Below are positions 9,996 to 21,736 of a stretch of 64,000 nucleotides of DNA, one piece after another; positions within the stretch are counted from its first letter, which is position 1; each line of letters starts with the position of its first letter. A program made the translations under genes and the position numbers. This DNA is from Pezicula radicicola (taxonomy: Eukaryota; Ascomycota; Leotiomycetes; Helotiales; Dermateaceae). The notes under the pieces were generated by a model. It saw only the letters and a program-made list of their open reading frames with translations. It ran no database searches and had not been told where the DNA came from. The stretch spans positions 146,873 through 210,872 of the forward strand of contig PDUO01000045.1 of assembly GCA_003008705.1 (NCBI GenBank), written 5' to 3'.

Positions 9996-12416
9996 CTAGT
10001 TATCGGGCTCCGGATCCATCCACATTAATTCCGGCACCGAATCCGGGCCATGACCCAATTCCGCCAAGTACTTTTTCGAATTTTTAGCTGAATCTAGCAT
10101 GGAGCCTTCCGGGTCTTCTTCCGCGACATATTTGAGGAGTTGAGTACTGAACCATCTCCCAGCCTGGACGTATTTGACCTCAGTCGACTCTCCATCTACG
10201 AGCTGCTTAAACATGTTAGTCATGATTTCGATCGTCTTGATGTTGCAAGACGAGTATAGGGAAATTTCGCGGGCTTCTCTCGTGGAGTTAGCTATGACAT
10301 CGGTGCAGAGATCTACTCTTTTCCAGTTCTACTTTTCAACGTCGAAGTCTGCTACACATCGCTCAATAACGGAATCGATGTGGCACGGGCTGTCGTAATC
10401 AACAATACTGACTTTGATGATCTTCTTGACCCCCTTTGCACGCAAAAAATTGAAGACGGGCTCCAAGTTAGATATACCTGGACGTCGTGCAATCCTAAGC
10501 AATTATCAGCTTTCCGTCAACACCTAGAAACAGGCCCGCAGGGATAATGAACCTGTGAGCTGGGTGGTTTTGGCCTTGAGCGGTTACTCTGCTAATCTGG
10601 TTCCTTGTTCTTGGCTCCATTTCCAGCAATTTAGGAAGGGCGACATAGAGTAAGATGCTTTCGAACTGTGAGATTGGAGTCCCTCGTAGCCCAGCGAGGT
10701 CGAAGTCAAGATGACGCTCTGTTTTGAAGTTGGAGAGAATACTGAAAGGCTTTGGAATACATACCATGCCCTGGGTGGTACAAACAATCTCGCAATAAGT
10801 CACCGTTTTCTTCAAAATGCCTGATGCAGTAATTTCCCGCTCTTCTGAAACCTTATCGTTGGTCGCGATGCACAAGTTATCGCGAGGACATCGACCAGCT
10901 TCAGCCAAGCATCTCTCAGGGCAGAGATTCTGGTCTGGTATGGAGTTTCCTCGTTGATCTCTGCATGGTCGTTGATTGGCTGCTTTTGGGACTTTGCCCG
11001 ATGCCGAAGAAAGTCGCTGCCGCATTCCTTCTTCACAAGGAAATTGAAGGATACGATCTGAAAATACTTCTCTCGTGAGTCCTTTGGCGCTTCCTTTGAT
11101 GTGATCCCCTGCTGGGACTTGTCATCCTTTTGGAAGTCGACGATAAGCTCGAGAAGAAGGTCATTAACGTCCATCCGTTTGATTGTATAAATCTGTGGGG
11201 CACCATTTAACAGTTCTACCTGTGCGCTGATTACTTCCAGATCTTCTTGTCTAGTTTCGGTTCCGTTGGTATCGGCAGGTAATCTAATTGTGGTTGCATC
11301 TGTGGCTTGATTTCCTATTGTGCTTTGCGATCGACTGGGCTTCTGAGGCGCACTCTCTCTTTGGTTTCCAATAGCACTAAGGTTAGACTGCAATGTTCGT
11401 TTCGCCTCGGGGATGCCGCTCGATCGTCGAGATCCACCAGCTGGCCGCTGTCCGCTCCCATTGATATTTTCACTTGCATTTGGTGTCTTTTGAACATCAT
11501 AGGCTTTCGTAAAGCGAAGTTTCCAAGCTTCGTAGACTTTCACCGCTGTGTAGCCCCGTGATCCTTCGAACCTGGTGAACAAAACCTTGGTGTCTTCTTT
11601 GTTGACTGAGACATCTCCGTTGACTGAGCTGTCTCCGTCGATCGAACTGTCTGTGTCGTCATGATTGCCTCTACCCTGTAACTCATCAAGATCGCAAACC
11701 TTCTCCAAGAGAATATGAAAAGGAGAGCTCTCCCCCCCCGCTCCCCTCCAGTCGACCGCGTTGCTATGGATACAAGCCTTAATAATGTCTTCCAAAAGTA
11801 TTGAGCTCTTGGCGATTGCGAGCTGGACATATCGCTGGCCTCCATGCTGCTGCTCCAAAACAGAGCGAAGGGATTCCAAGTCGAAGTCCTCTATCGACAA
11901 AGCAGCTCGCACAAAAGTGTCATTTCCGCAATTGAGCGCTCGGCCAAAGGGATAGTCTTTATCCTGTGCGCGGTTTGGAAACAAGATGTACTAAATAAGG
12001 AATGATCCGTTTAGCTGGCCCGGATATCTCTGCAACAGCCATCGCAGGAAATATTTGAGGTTCTTTTCGGACCAGTAATTCTGCCATATCGACTAGTCGC
12101 CTTCGTCAGGAGCGGCGCCCTTTGCAAGGATGTGCAGAATGCCTCCAGGCTCATGAACGACGGCCTTTTTTAACTGACTCTCGAGCCGTTTGTGATGTTT
12201 ACCGTTTGAATTGGAGATAAAGAGATGGATATTCTCGGATTCAAAGTTACTAAAGTCGGGCTTTCTTGCGACGATTTCCTCAAGAATCTTTTCCGCCTTG
12301 GTCTTTTCCTTTCCCGGCTGCTTTCTAGTTGGTTGGTTCACTAGTGGCCGACTCGGCCCTTTACTTGTCTCGTTATTAGATTCTTCAAACTCTTGATATC
12401 GGCCATGACCTGCCAT
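9996..12416 (-). pseudogene. fungal S8-peptidase-associated (ankyrin-like N-terminus) family, broken and lacking the protease domain
   Basis: From ATG 12416 the frame reads a charged N-terminus, then ILEEIVARKPDFSNF and LHILAKGAAP, then a TAG at 12095-12093. It continues in the same frame with LKYFLRWLLQRYPGQL, another TAG at 11993-11991, and an ankyrin-like helical region (RALNCGNDTFVRAALS). After ~11025 a different frame carries HLDFDLAGLRGTPISQFE and LLYVALPKLLEM. Then come KGVKKIIKVSIVDYDSP, a TAG at 10331-10329 where Trp is expected, and RVDLCTDVIANSTREAREIS to the end at 9996. This block order resembles fungal NLR-like proteins that carry a C-terminal subtilisin (S8) domain, which is absent here. 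The region 10812-11025 must contain an intron or frameshift. Family assignment is from recall. Confidence 0.5.
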
Positions 12417-13039
12417 TGCGTAGCAGATAAAGTAGTGGTGATTGATGGGATCTGGGCCAAAAGTTTGGAATCAGCGATCCGACCACCACTCACTGGCTGT
12501 TGCATCCATCATGTCTGGCTAGCATCCAGAATAGAACCGTCACTGACTACATCTTTCTCCCCTCCCCCCCGGGCGTTTTTTATCCTCGAACCCAGTACAA
12601 CCAGTACAACCAATCTCGAAAGCTTGCTTGCTCGGCGGTGATCACCAAGCATCGGCATCAGCCGTGCCGTCTCAGACCCGCAAACGGAGTGGCCTCCGCG
12701 ACGAGTGGGTGTGGCTGGCTTGGTAGCTTGGTCACATCTCCCAACCGCGGGCGTTTCCTCGTCTCCAATCTCACCAATACATACGAGATGCGTGCGCTAC
12801 GCGGCTTCAGCAACGTGGACTGTCTCGTATTGTCACGCCATAATTCCATTCTCCAAATCCAATGCATTCTGGAAGCTCAGCTCGTCTCGCTTCACTATGC
12901 CTCCGCTCTCAGGTTTGAGGGGGCTCAGAGAGGTAGTATGAGTTACGAAATTCGAAATCAACCTAGCTTCGTTCATTACTGCTTTCTCCATCCACCAAAT
13001 AATTCTCCAGATACTTACTTCTAATATTCTTTATTCGCC
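12417..13039. other. intergenic between divergent gene relics
   Basis: Separates the minus-strand S8-associated pseudogene from the plus-strand gene at 13040. Open frames here carry no recognisable motif; TCACTAT/CTTTCTCCATC-type pyrimidine tracts at 12900-13030 could belong to the promoter of the 13040 gene. Confidence 0.4.
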
Positions 13040-13874
13040 ATGGAAGGCCCTGAGGAATTCGTCATCAATCTCAGCGAAGTCGTGCCTGGTGCTGCTGTTG
13101 GTGGTTACAAGAATCGGCAGGATGGGGGCCAGAAGCTTGCTTCCCCAAGTAATCGTCAACCATTCCGACACAAAGTTGCAACTCAAAGGAAAGTTGATGA
13201 GAGTGGTTTACGGCAAGTTGACAGACGGAGATGCCGCCTCGCTTCTCATCTTCGAGTTCGACCTAACTACGCCTGGCAACCATCGCTTCAAAAGAGCTAC
13301 AGTACGAATCTACTTTGAAGACAGCGAGAAAGACTCCCAAAACGATCCACAGGTCCACAGCATTTCTCCCCAAGGTATACATCACCTCAACAAGTATACA
13401 GACACCAAAGATATTAGCCATGGAGCCGATGCCTCTATCAACGCCAACCCTGTTCCCGCGGTTGGCTTTAATCTCGGCTACCATTGGAGCATGAGTGGAA
13501 AGAAGACCCAGACGAGTTGCGCACTTCTCAATGGGATTACTGATTCTATTGGAACGGACAGGGAAGAGACAATCGCGATCTGGGCCATGGAAGAGGAAAA
13601 GGGAGCGCAACAGGGAATTCCAACGTTTCTGAGGACTATAGTCCTCCTCCGACACGAGGCGGCCGAAGAACCCAGAAAGTTCAATGCTGATCTTGAGATC
13701 GATGCGTTAGAGTCGTCACGGCTGTATAGTAAGACCAGACTTGCCAAAACACTTGAGCCTATGTGTCTCGACCCTGCCGTCTTTCAGGGTGTTGTGGATG
13801 ACCCGGCAAGTCTTGACGAAGTGGATTTGAGCAGCGAGTCTGTTATCAGGATTACAAAGGCTCTTTCAGTTTAG
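13040..13874 (+). pseudogene. unrecognised fungal protein with a single +1 frameshift in a G run
   Basis: ATG 13040 opens EEFVINLSEVVPGAAVGGYK and continues NRQDG. The frame that then makes sense is shifted by one base: ARSLLPQVIVNHSDTKLQL, YGKLTDGDAASLLIFEF, ATVRIYFED, PVPAVGFNLGYHWSMSGKK, down to a TAG at 13874. Removing one G from GGGGG (13124-13128) would join them into about 278 residues. The rest is open, so the event is either recent or a sequencing error. The protein looks globular, beta-rich and soluble, with no signal peptide. I do not recognise a named family. It sits between two NLR-type pseudogenes. Confidence 0.6.
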
Positions 13875-14430
13875 TCAGAATCTTTCAATGAAAGCTCCAA
13901 TAAATGCAGCTAGTTCAGGGTCGGGCCGTTCGGCAGCTCTCGTGTCACTGTAGTGTTGCCCTGTACACCACACCCGCATTGCAGGAGCTGAACATGTGTG
14001 GCGTTAGCCTTTGCACCTGCATTGTATGAGCTGAATATCCTGGAGAGGGCCGCTGGGTGGTATCCCGGCCGTCAAGAATTTCCAAGAAGCGAAGCTCTTT
14101 GCTTTTTTTCTCCCAGGGCAAGGATCCAATGATGGTGACTGGGAATAACTACTGAGACCCATAGGTCGACGAGCGCATCAGTTTTCCTCGGTGTTCTGCT
14201 ATTGCTAACAGTAGCTCTAGCAACGACTCAACGAGATTCCAACTCTGTGGTGAGACTTTATGTCTTGGGAGATACTGTATATCTGTATGGAGACTTAATG
14301 TAATGTCCCGTATAGGTTTCAAGTTCGACCAGAGTTGAATGGGATCCATGGATTGATGACACTATGACCTCAGACTATCAGTGAGCTTACGCCTAAAATC
14401 TCGCCTAGTTGTTTCTATTAACATTTCATT
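13875..14430. other. intergenic, nothing recognised
   Basis: Contains a near-duplicate phrase (GCATTG-T/C-A-G-GAGCTGAA around 13977-13990 and 14019-14033) but no gene. Confidence 0.35.
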
Positions 14431-14439
14431 AGCTTTACC

Positions 14440-17400
14440 TTCGTTCTTGTGACTACTGGCCTCACTAAGGGTCTAGTGGTCGGCAACAGTAGTGGCAAGG
14501 AAATCCCACAGTTCACTTTACTTCAAGAATGGTTTCCTCAAAGTTATTGCCATACATTCGAGCCTTGTACGCATCGCGAACAATCATCCACGGAAATTGA
14601 CATACTCGAACGAGAAGGCACGAGATTGTTGGACATTCTCATCGGTTGCCCGGATTGTATTGAAGTCCACTCCAGCGGTGAAGGCGCAGATGAGATTGAT
14701 TCGGTCAAAAGTCGCATTGTCTTTTTCGGCCATGATCTAGGCGGTTCTGTGATCAAGAGAGCCTTGATACTAGCAACTGAGAGTCCACTATACCGAAGAG
14801 ACGCGAGCGAATTTTTTTTTGGAGGCCTTCATTGCAAGGACAAAAACGAAGGCTGGGAGCGATATCTCACTAATCTTCTCTCGGTCTCGTAAAAAAAATG
14901 TTAATGACGTCTTTGGAGAGCTGCAGAGTTTACCTATGGCATTGAGCATACTTTCAGAGAACTTCATCAACATCTCTGGATATTATGACATGTTTAATAT
15001 TTACGAAAAGTCGCGAGACGATCTAGTGGAGTCACAATGGGACATTGACAAGAAACCTTCGCCCGCAAGTTTCATCTTTCGTCTATGCGGACTAGTACTG
15101 ACTTGAGAAGCTCATTCCAAAAAAAAAAAGCGGCGACTCAGAAAAAAACCGCTGTTGCAGAAAACTTCAAATCAGAACGACCCCACGCAAAGCTTCTTGA
15201 TTTCGAAAACGGGGATCCGGTTTCTGAATGGATAGATACATAAACGTCTATTGTCTCTCACGAATCCAGATTCTCGTAAGTGACTACTTTATTCCGTAGT
15301 TTGGGTCCTTACTTACGGGATTACTAGTCTGGAATATATCCATCGACTAGAAGAAAGAATACCGAAGATCCCGAACTCCATCGACTTGAAACCAGGATAT
15401 CGAATCGAGGAACAATGGAATGGATTTCCACCCTCGAAAGCTACAAGGTATCTGCTCAGGGCGTTAGTTTCCTCCACGTTCATGGTCGAATCTAGTGTGG
15501 ATTCTCGGCAATAAGTCGGAAAATGATATTTACTATCTCAACTTTTCGTTCAATGGCCAGGATCCGATGGCATCGTCGGAAGAGAAGATGGTATTATCTC
15601 TTGTTCGTCAACTGCTTTCCAAACGCCCACGATTATTCCTACACACGAAGCAGCTATGCATATTTATTACACAAAGACAATGTGCCAATGTCGAATGTCT
15701 CTAGACACTTTTTGAATCGATGCTATCCCGAATTGGAACGGAGAGGATTTTATTGGTCATTCGCTCGATTCAAGACTGTAATCCACCATCTGCAGGTGTT
15801 TCAATCATGGAGGTGTTTCAATCATGAATAAGCTCGCCTACTTGAAGCGTATTTCGTCACTGGATATGAAGGTCGTCACTACCGCCGATGAAGACCTTCA
15901 AATCTCAAATTACTCAAAAGAATTCCAAATTTTTACTTTCAGCTCGATGAAGGTGGCCGACGATCTAAATATTACTAAGGTCCTCATGGACCTCGTCCAG
16001 CGTCGAGTTTTACGATTGCTGAAGACACGCACGGCATGGACAAATTTGGATGAGTTCATCACGACCAAATTCTGGAAATTGAGTCCAAATTATCACTGGG
16101 CTATGGTGAGAGTTCAAGAGTTGGAAAAACAAGCAACTGCCATTGTTTCAACAAGAGTAGCCTTATTCCGGGCATTGGACAGCTTCACGTTCACAGATTC
16201 AGACTTTGTCTTCTATCTATACAACAACATCCTTGAAGCGGATCGATTATGGTTGAACGAGGTGATTCGTTGGGTAACCTTTTCGCTGAGACCTCTGACT
16301 ACGTCCGAACTGGCGGTTGCGGTTGCGTTTGGAGAGCCTAATGGGCTTCATACTGACAACCGACGCTTTCAAGACTTCCAGCGCCACATTCCATCAGATC
16401 TCATTGGAGACGTAAACTAGATTGCTGGGTACTGGGTCAAGGTTAACGAAGGGAGAGTTGAGGTTACGAACTTGGATTTGAGGAGAATGGTTGTCAACAA
16501 GTATCTTAACACCGGTGCCGACCGACATGCCGACCTCCTTGAAAAATACTTGAGATATCTTTCTTGGGTTCGGAAGGAGAGCGGGAACAAGGGAATTAAG
16601 CTTCATGTTCGCAGAGACCGAGCTTGCCATCTCTTAGACTATACTGCACTATACTGGCCTTTCCACTTCAATAAAGTGGAGAATAGCGACCCTAGTATCG
16701 TTGAGCAAGCTCTAAATTTCCTCAAGGACCCCGGAAGATTGGGCTTCTGGTCGAAAATTATCAAACACCACCGGCTGATTTTGCATCCAACCGTCTCAAG
16801 GCGGCCGCAGCGTTTGGCTTGTTGCCACTGGTTGATGCATTTCTGCAACGACATGTGGAGAAAACGGAAAAGAAAGACAAAATTCTCCTTCTGCAACAAT
16901 CGATAGATCTTATAGTTGAGTAGGGTTATCCGGAGATTGGTCGAAAGCTAGCTCAAGAACTACAGTACCTGGGCCAACCACCAGGACTCCACAAAGTCGC
17001 AGCCACAGGGAATCAAGAATTACTCCAGGAGTTGCTTAAAAGCGGTTCTTCCCCCGATTCAATTAACATACTGGATGAGTTCGGGTACTCGCCTCTTCGA
17101 TATCTCACGCAATGGGGCAAGGTGGACGCTGTTGATTTCCTGTTGGCTAAGGGAGCCAAGGTGGATGCCGTCACCAATGACGGTTCAACCGCATTGCAAA
17201 TCGCTTGTCAGCTTGGATACGTCAAAGTAGCTAGCATACTTCTCAAACATAACGCGGAACCTGATCGTCGCACCGCTCATAGCTACAGTGCTTTGCATTT
17301 GGCCGCCAGGGGAGGCTTCGAGCCAATTGTTCGGCTACTTCTACCTCGTTGTACCATTGAAGACAGAACTGTTCGAAGCAAAACGCCCCTCCATCTCGCT

Positions 17401-20400
17401 GCGATGTATAGACACGCTACCGTCTGCGAGTTTCTCATCGGAGAAGGAGCATCACTCGAAGCTCAAGACGAATTCAAATAGACACCACTCCACTTGGCCG
17501 TTCGTGGAGGGTTCTTGGAAATGGTTCGGATACTTCTCCGAACATCTGCGCCTAAAACCATTTCAGTTTCCGATGCGGGTGACGAGACGCGTTATTCCAT
17601 CGATGAAACTTATAAAAATGTAGGAACGGGAGCACCTAGCGAGACAATATTACTCTCACCACTTTAGATCGCAGCTTAGCTCTGCTTTATCGAAATTTTA
17701 GAAGTTTTGATCAATAACGGCCCTTCCAATGACGACTGCCATTAAGCCATTAGTCAAGCCTCTATAACCGGCCATGGCCCTGATTGAGCATCTTAAGATT
17801 CCTAACGGGGCTAACCCGATTGGCAAAGACGGCAACTCAGCTCTTCATCTTGCTGCCATGCACGGGCACGCGGGTTTGGTCAAGAAGCTCCTCGCATATG
17901 AAACCTTTACTCTCGATTTTTTTTAGATAGCCAAGGACTGACAGCACTACATCTAGCAGCGAAAAATGGGCACGAACAAATCGTACAGATCCTCCTTGAC
18001 AACGGCTGCACGGCTAATCTAGGAACCTCCGCTGGAGAGAAGGCTGTTCACTATGCGGCTAGATACGGTCATCTGAAAGTGATCAAAGTCCTTCGAGCAA
18101 GCCATCGTAATCAAAGCGAAGACATCAGGTTGGAGGAAGACCATGATGGTCGAACGGGTGTCCAAATTGCTGCCGAATATAGACACACCAAGGTCGTTGA
18201 AGAGTTGCTCTCCGACGATACTACGGACGGCAAAGGGGGTTGAAGATCTGGATCTTGCACGGCGTCTTTGGAAACACGACTTTCCTCTTCATGCACTCAT
18301 TCGCAATAGAAACGAGACTGTGGCTCAGATTTTGATCAAGAAAGGATACAACGTCAACTGCAAGGACTCGGATGGAGACACTCCGCTACATATCGGGGTC
18401 AAAGAGAATCTGATCGCGACGGTCAAGTTCTTAATTGACTACAATGCGGACCTAACGGCGAAAAAGGCTCGTGGTGAGACGCCGCTGTCTCTTGCAGTGA
18501 ACAATCCCTATTCGACAGTGTGGTCCGCTATCTTAGAAGCATCTGCCAATCGATCCATGGAGCACATTAACATTCCCGATGAGGTTGGCAATACGCCTTT
18601 GTACTTGGCATGCTCCAAACTCAGGGTTGATATTATGAAAATGCTCCTCGAGCAACAGTTCAAAGCCAAACTGAACATCAATTGCTGGAGGGGTTGGACT
18701 GCACTTCACGTGTCCTCAGGTCCTCCCCCTTACATCGCGCAACGCAGAACGATCACCTGGCATGCGTCAAAGCACTTATTTACAGAAACGAAATGGCCAA
18801 TCTCCTCTGCACCTAGCGGTTCTGCACTCCGCCACGGAGATCGTCGAGTACCTGCTACTCGAATGCAAAGCCAAGGTTGACCTGAACAGCGAGACTTTCG
18901 GAACACCGCTTAACGTGGCATTGGTGCACGAACGATATTCTATTGCAAGGCTTTTGATTCAATCGGGGGCTACAATGAAGGACGATCAAACTCGGCTCTT
19001 AAGTTGGACGAATCAATCGACATTGAAATTCGCACTCCAACATCAATCTCCCCTAGGTTTTATCTTCGATTCAATGCCATTGACTCTCCAGCATGCCATC
19101 TCTTCGGGATTTGATCATGTACTGTCACTTTTATCAGGGCCTGAAATCGACGTGAATGAGGTTTGCGGTACATACGGCACGGCTCTCCAGGCCGCAGTGA
19201 CGATGGAAGATTTGTTCACACGAAAGGAGAACAAGGCAGAACCTAACATCTTTGGCGGGATGTATGGTTCGGCTCTGAACGCGGCCATAGTTCTGGAAAA
19301 TTTGGATGCGCTCAAACTGCTTCTCAAGAACGGCGCTGATCCTAAGAAAATTCCAGAGGTTTCTACCAGCGACTCTTCCGACTCTAACTTCGCTGATGTT
19401 GGCAGCTACATCGACTATCCTATTCATTTGGTCGTCAAACAGTCTTCGGTTCCGATTGTTGAATAGCTCTTGGAAGCTGGTGCGAGTCTGCTTGATCGGG
19501 ACAAGGCTGAACAGTGCTTTCAAACATCATTTAGTACGGAAGCAAAGCGAAACTCGACTTTATACTCGCGAGAGAAGACTTGAATGTCTCTCATCAGGAT
19601 AAGTCCAAAAGAACGCCCGTGATGACTACCGTCGTATTAGGAAAAGTCGATGTCTTGAGAAGGTTGCTCGGAATGAAAGCAGATGCCGACCTTCCAGACT
19701 GGGAAGGGAAGACTCCTTTTATCAGAGCGGTCATAGATCACAGGAATAGGGATGAGATGGTAGATCTCCTCTTAAAAAGCAGCATCGATCCATCTGCCAA
19801 AGACGGTCGGGGATGAGGCGCGTTCTATTGGGCTTGTTTACAGGGAAAGAGAGACCTCCACGCAATTCGCTTTCCATACCATTTTTTTCATCAACTATCG
19901 TCTCCAATGCGGACCGAGCATATCTTTTGGGGCTACTCCTGGGGACAAAACTCGCGAAAGACCTAACGATCGCAGACGGGAATGGGTTGGACAGTTGAGT
20001 ACACCGCTCACCGCAACGGGCTTTCACAATTCGCTATGAGCCTAGAACAAATCAAGTCGGTGGTTAATGAGAATATCGGTCTAGCTCCAACTTCGATACA
20101 GAAACCAGATTCTTGGTATAATCAAGACAGAGCTCCTTGTTTAGCAGTGTCCAATGATGGCCTCACCGTCACAGTACAAAGTGAGTCAAGTTCCGTCAAA
20201 TCGAACGGGATCACCGAACTCACAACCATTAGGAGGCTTAATTAACCCAGAAAACCAAACTGAACCCAGAGCCGTCATCTGGGCTAACCATCCAATGCCT
20301 GGGAATGAAGTATATTACTTCGAGGTCAAAGTCACAGCAAAGGCTTACAAGAAGTGGGTGCTTATTATGAACACATTGCAGATGAGATGACTTACTATAT

Positions 20401-20600
20401 CAGGATCATTGGCGTCGGTTTCTGCGAGGAGCAGACTCCTCTTACCAGAATGCTTGGATGGGACAAAGGAACATAGGGGGCGCAGCGTTGAGAAACGAGT
20501 AACCAATCGTCCTTTTCATCAAGACGTACAGCCGTTCGTTTGAGAGATCCAGGATGTGATGGGTTCTCCTCCTTTGTTGGCATGTAACATAGTGTGTTTC
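14440..20600 (+). pseudogene. NLR-like alpha/beta-hydrolase - NACHT - ankyrin - SPRY protein, heavily broken
   Basis: The domain order is readable across frames. (1) alpha/beta-hydrolase-like: GHDLGGSVIKRALILATESP (~14730) and ISGYYDMFNIYEKS (~14980), with a frameshift near the A run at 14891. (2) NACHT remnant: LHVHGR followed by a degraded P-loop (~15475), then SENDIYYLNFSFNGQD. (3) Post-NACHT helical region 15824-16906 with a TAG at 16418. (4) Many ankyrin repeats 16960-19816, for example STALQIACQLGYVKVASILL, KTPLHLAAMYRHATVCEFLI and DGDTPLHIGVKENLIATVKF. (5) A SPRY remnant, EVYYFEVKVTAKAYKKW (20308) then IGVGFCEEQTPLTRMLGWD (20410). Several in-frame TAG/TAA stops (16418, 16921, 17479, 17675, 19464) replace Gln or Trp; other breaks are frameshifts. 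In fungi this class acts in non-self recognition; this copy cannot. Confidence 0.75.
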
Positions 20601-20621
20601 CCGCCAAATACTCCTCCCAAA

Positions 20622-21730
20622 TTACGCTGCAGTTTCCTGCGGCATATCCTGGATATACGAAATGAGATTCTTGTCCGGCAGAACGGGTGTATCTGCTAGA
20701 TTTCCATCGTATGCAAGTGCAATATCATCGCGAAGAACCGAGATGGAATAGTTGTCTATGAGTGTATGGCTAATCTCCATGGAGCACTTTATAACTCCAT
20801 CATCGTTGTGGCAAATTGTAAGCTTGTGAGGTGGCTGGAGGCTCTGCCAGTCCTGGCGGGCTGCGGCAAATAAGGTACTAATACTTTGGTTAACATCGCC
20901 AATTTCGATATCCATCTGGGCGTCGATGTCTTCGAGAACTGCCTGGCGATACGTAACAGGATTGTTCTGAGAATCGCATGCTTGCTGACGGTCTGTTGCC
21001 ATGCGGATCGAAAACGACTAATATCGAGTAACCCGTCCATACATGTTACTCCAACGATAACCCTAGGGCTGTAGTACTCAAGACTTCGATTTTGTGCCTT
21101 CAACCTGGCATTCTGCATCGGAGACGCTGGGTAGATATCCTCGATAACTGGATGCGATAGCCTATTGGCATTCGCGACTTTCTGGACAAGATAATGCAGA
21201 TCCTTATAGCCCATTTTAGCGATAGGGAAATCGCTTAAGATATACTGAAAGCCTGCTTGAAGGAGGACTTTACTGCAACTTGTGAGCATCTTTTCGTAGA
21301 GATTGACCCAATCATGGATCTTCTAAGAATGTTTGATGGCTTTGTTATAAACCAACGTGAATTCGAGCTTGCCGTCTCTAATAATGATTGATACTTCCAA
21401 TATAGCTAGCTGATGCATGTTCATGCTACCAGAATCTTGGCCTGAATTTAGCTCTTGTTGAAGTAGCGAACCTTCCCTGTCTAATTGTTGATATCTACCC
21501 ATATAGTTGAACAGGGTTTCTATAGGAAAATGGTCCTCGAAAGGTTCAATTCCCTTTGGATTAAGGAAACGAGATACAAAGTTTAGCTATCTACTTCCTG
21601 GAACCTACCGCTTCTTGTCTTTCATAAGGCGAATGGTGTCTAGAAGGTTATCTTCCGGGTATACAGGGCCATATAGTTGATAGTACTGCCATACACATTG
21701 CTCTTGTCCTTCATGTTCCAGTACCCTAGA
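20622..21730 (-). pseudogene. non-ribosomal peptide synthetase fragment: C/E-type domain end plus start of another C domain
   Basis: Minus-strand reading gives the tail of a condensation/epimerization-type domain (LLDTIRLMKDKKR, a stop, then NPKGIEPFEDHFPIETLFNY and MGRYQQLDREGSLLQ; then LEVSIIIRDGKLEFTLVYNK). A new condensation domain follows: HPVIEDIYPASPMQ (C1 motif), SRFRSAWQQTVSKHAILRT (C2), and after a frameshift at ~20980 SMEISHTLIDNYSISVL, the HHxxxDG position degraded to SHTLIDN. It stops at 20622 in mid-domain, next to the SPRY relic, and abuts the FAS fragment at ~21730. No adenylation or carrier domain is present. Peptide product unknowable. Confidence 0.7.
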
Positions 21731-21736
21731 ACGAGC

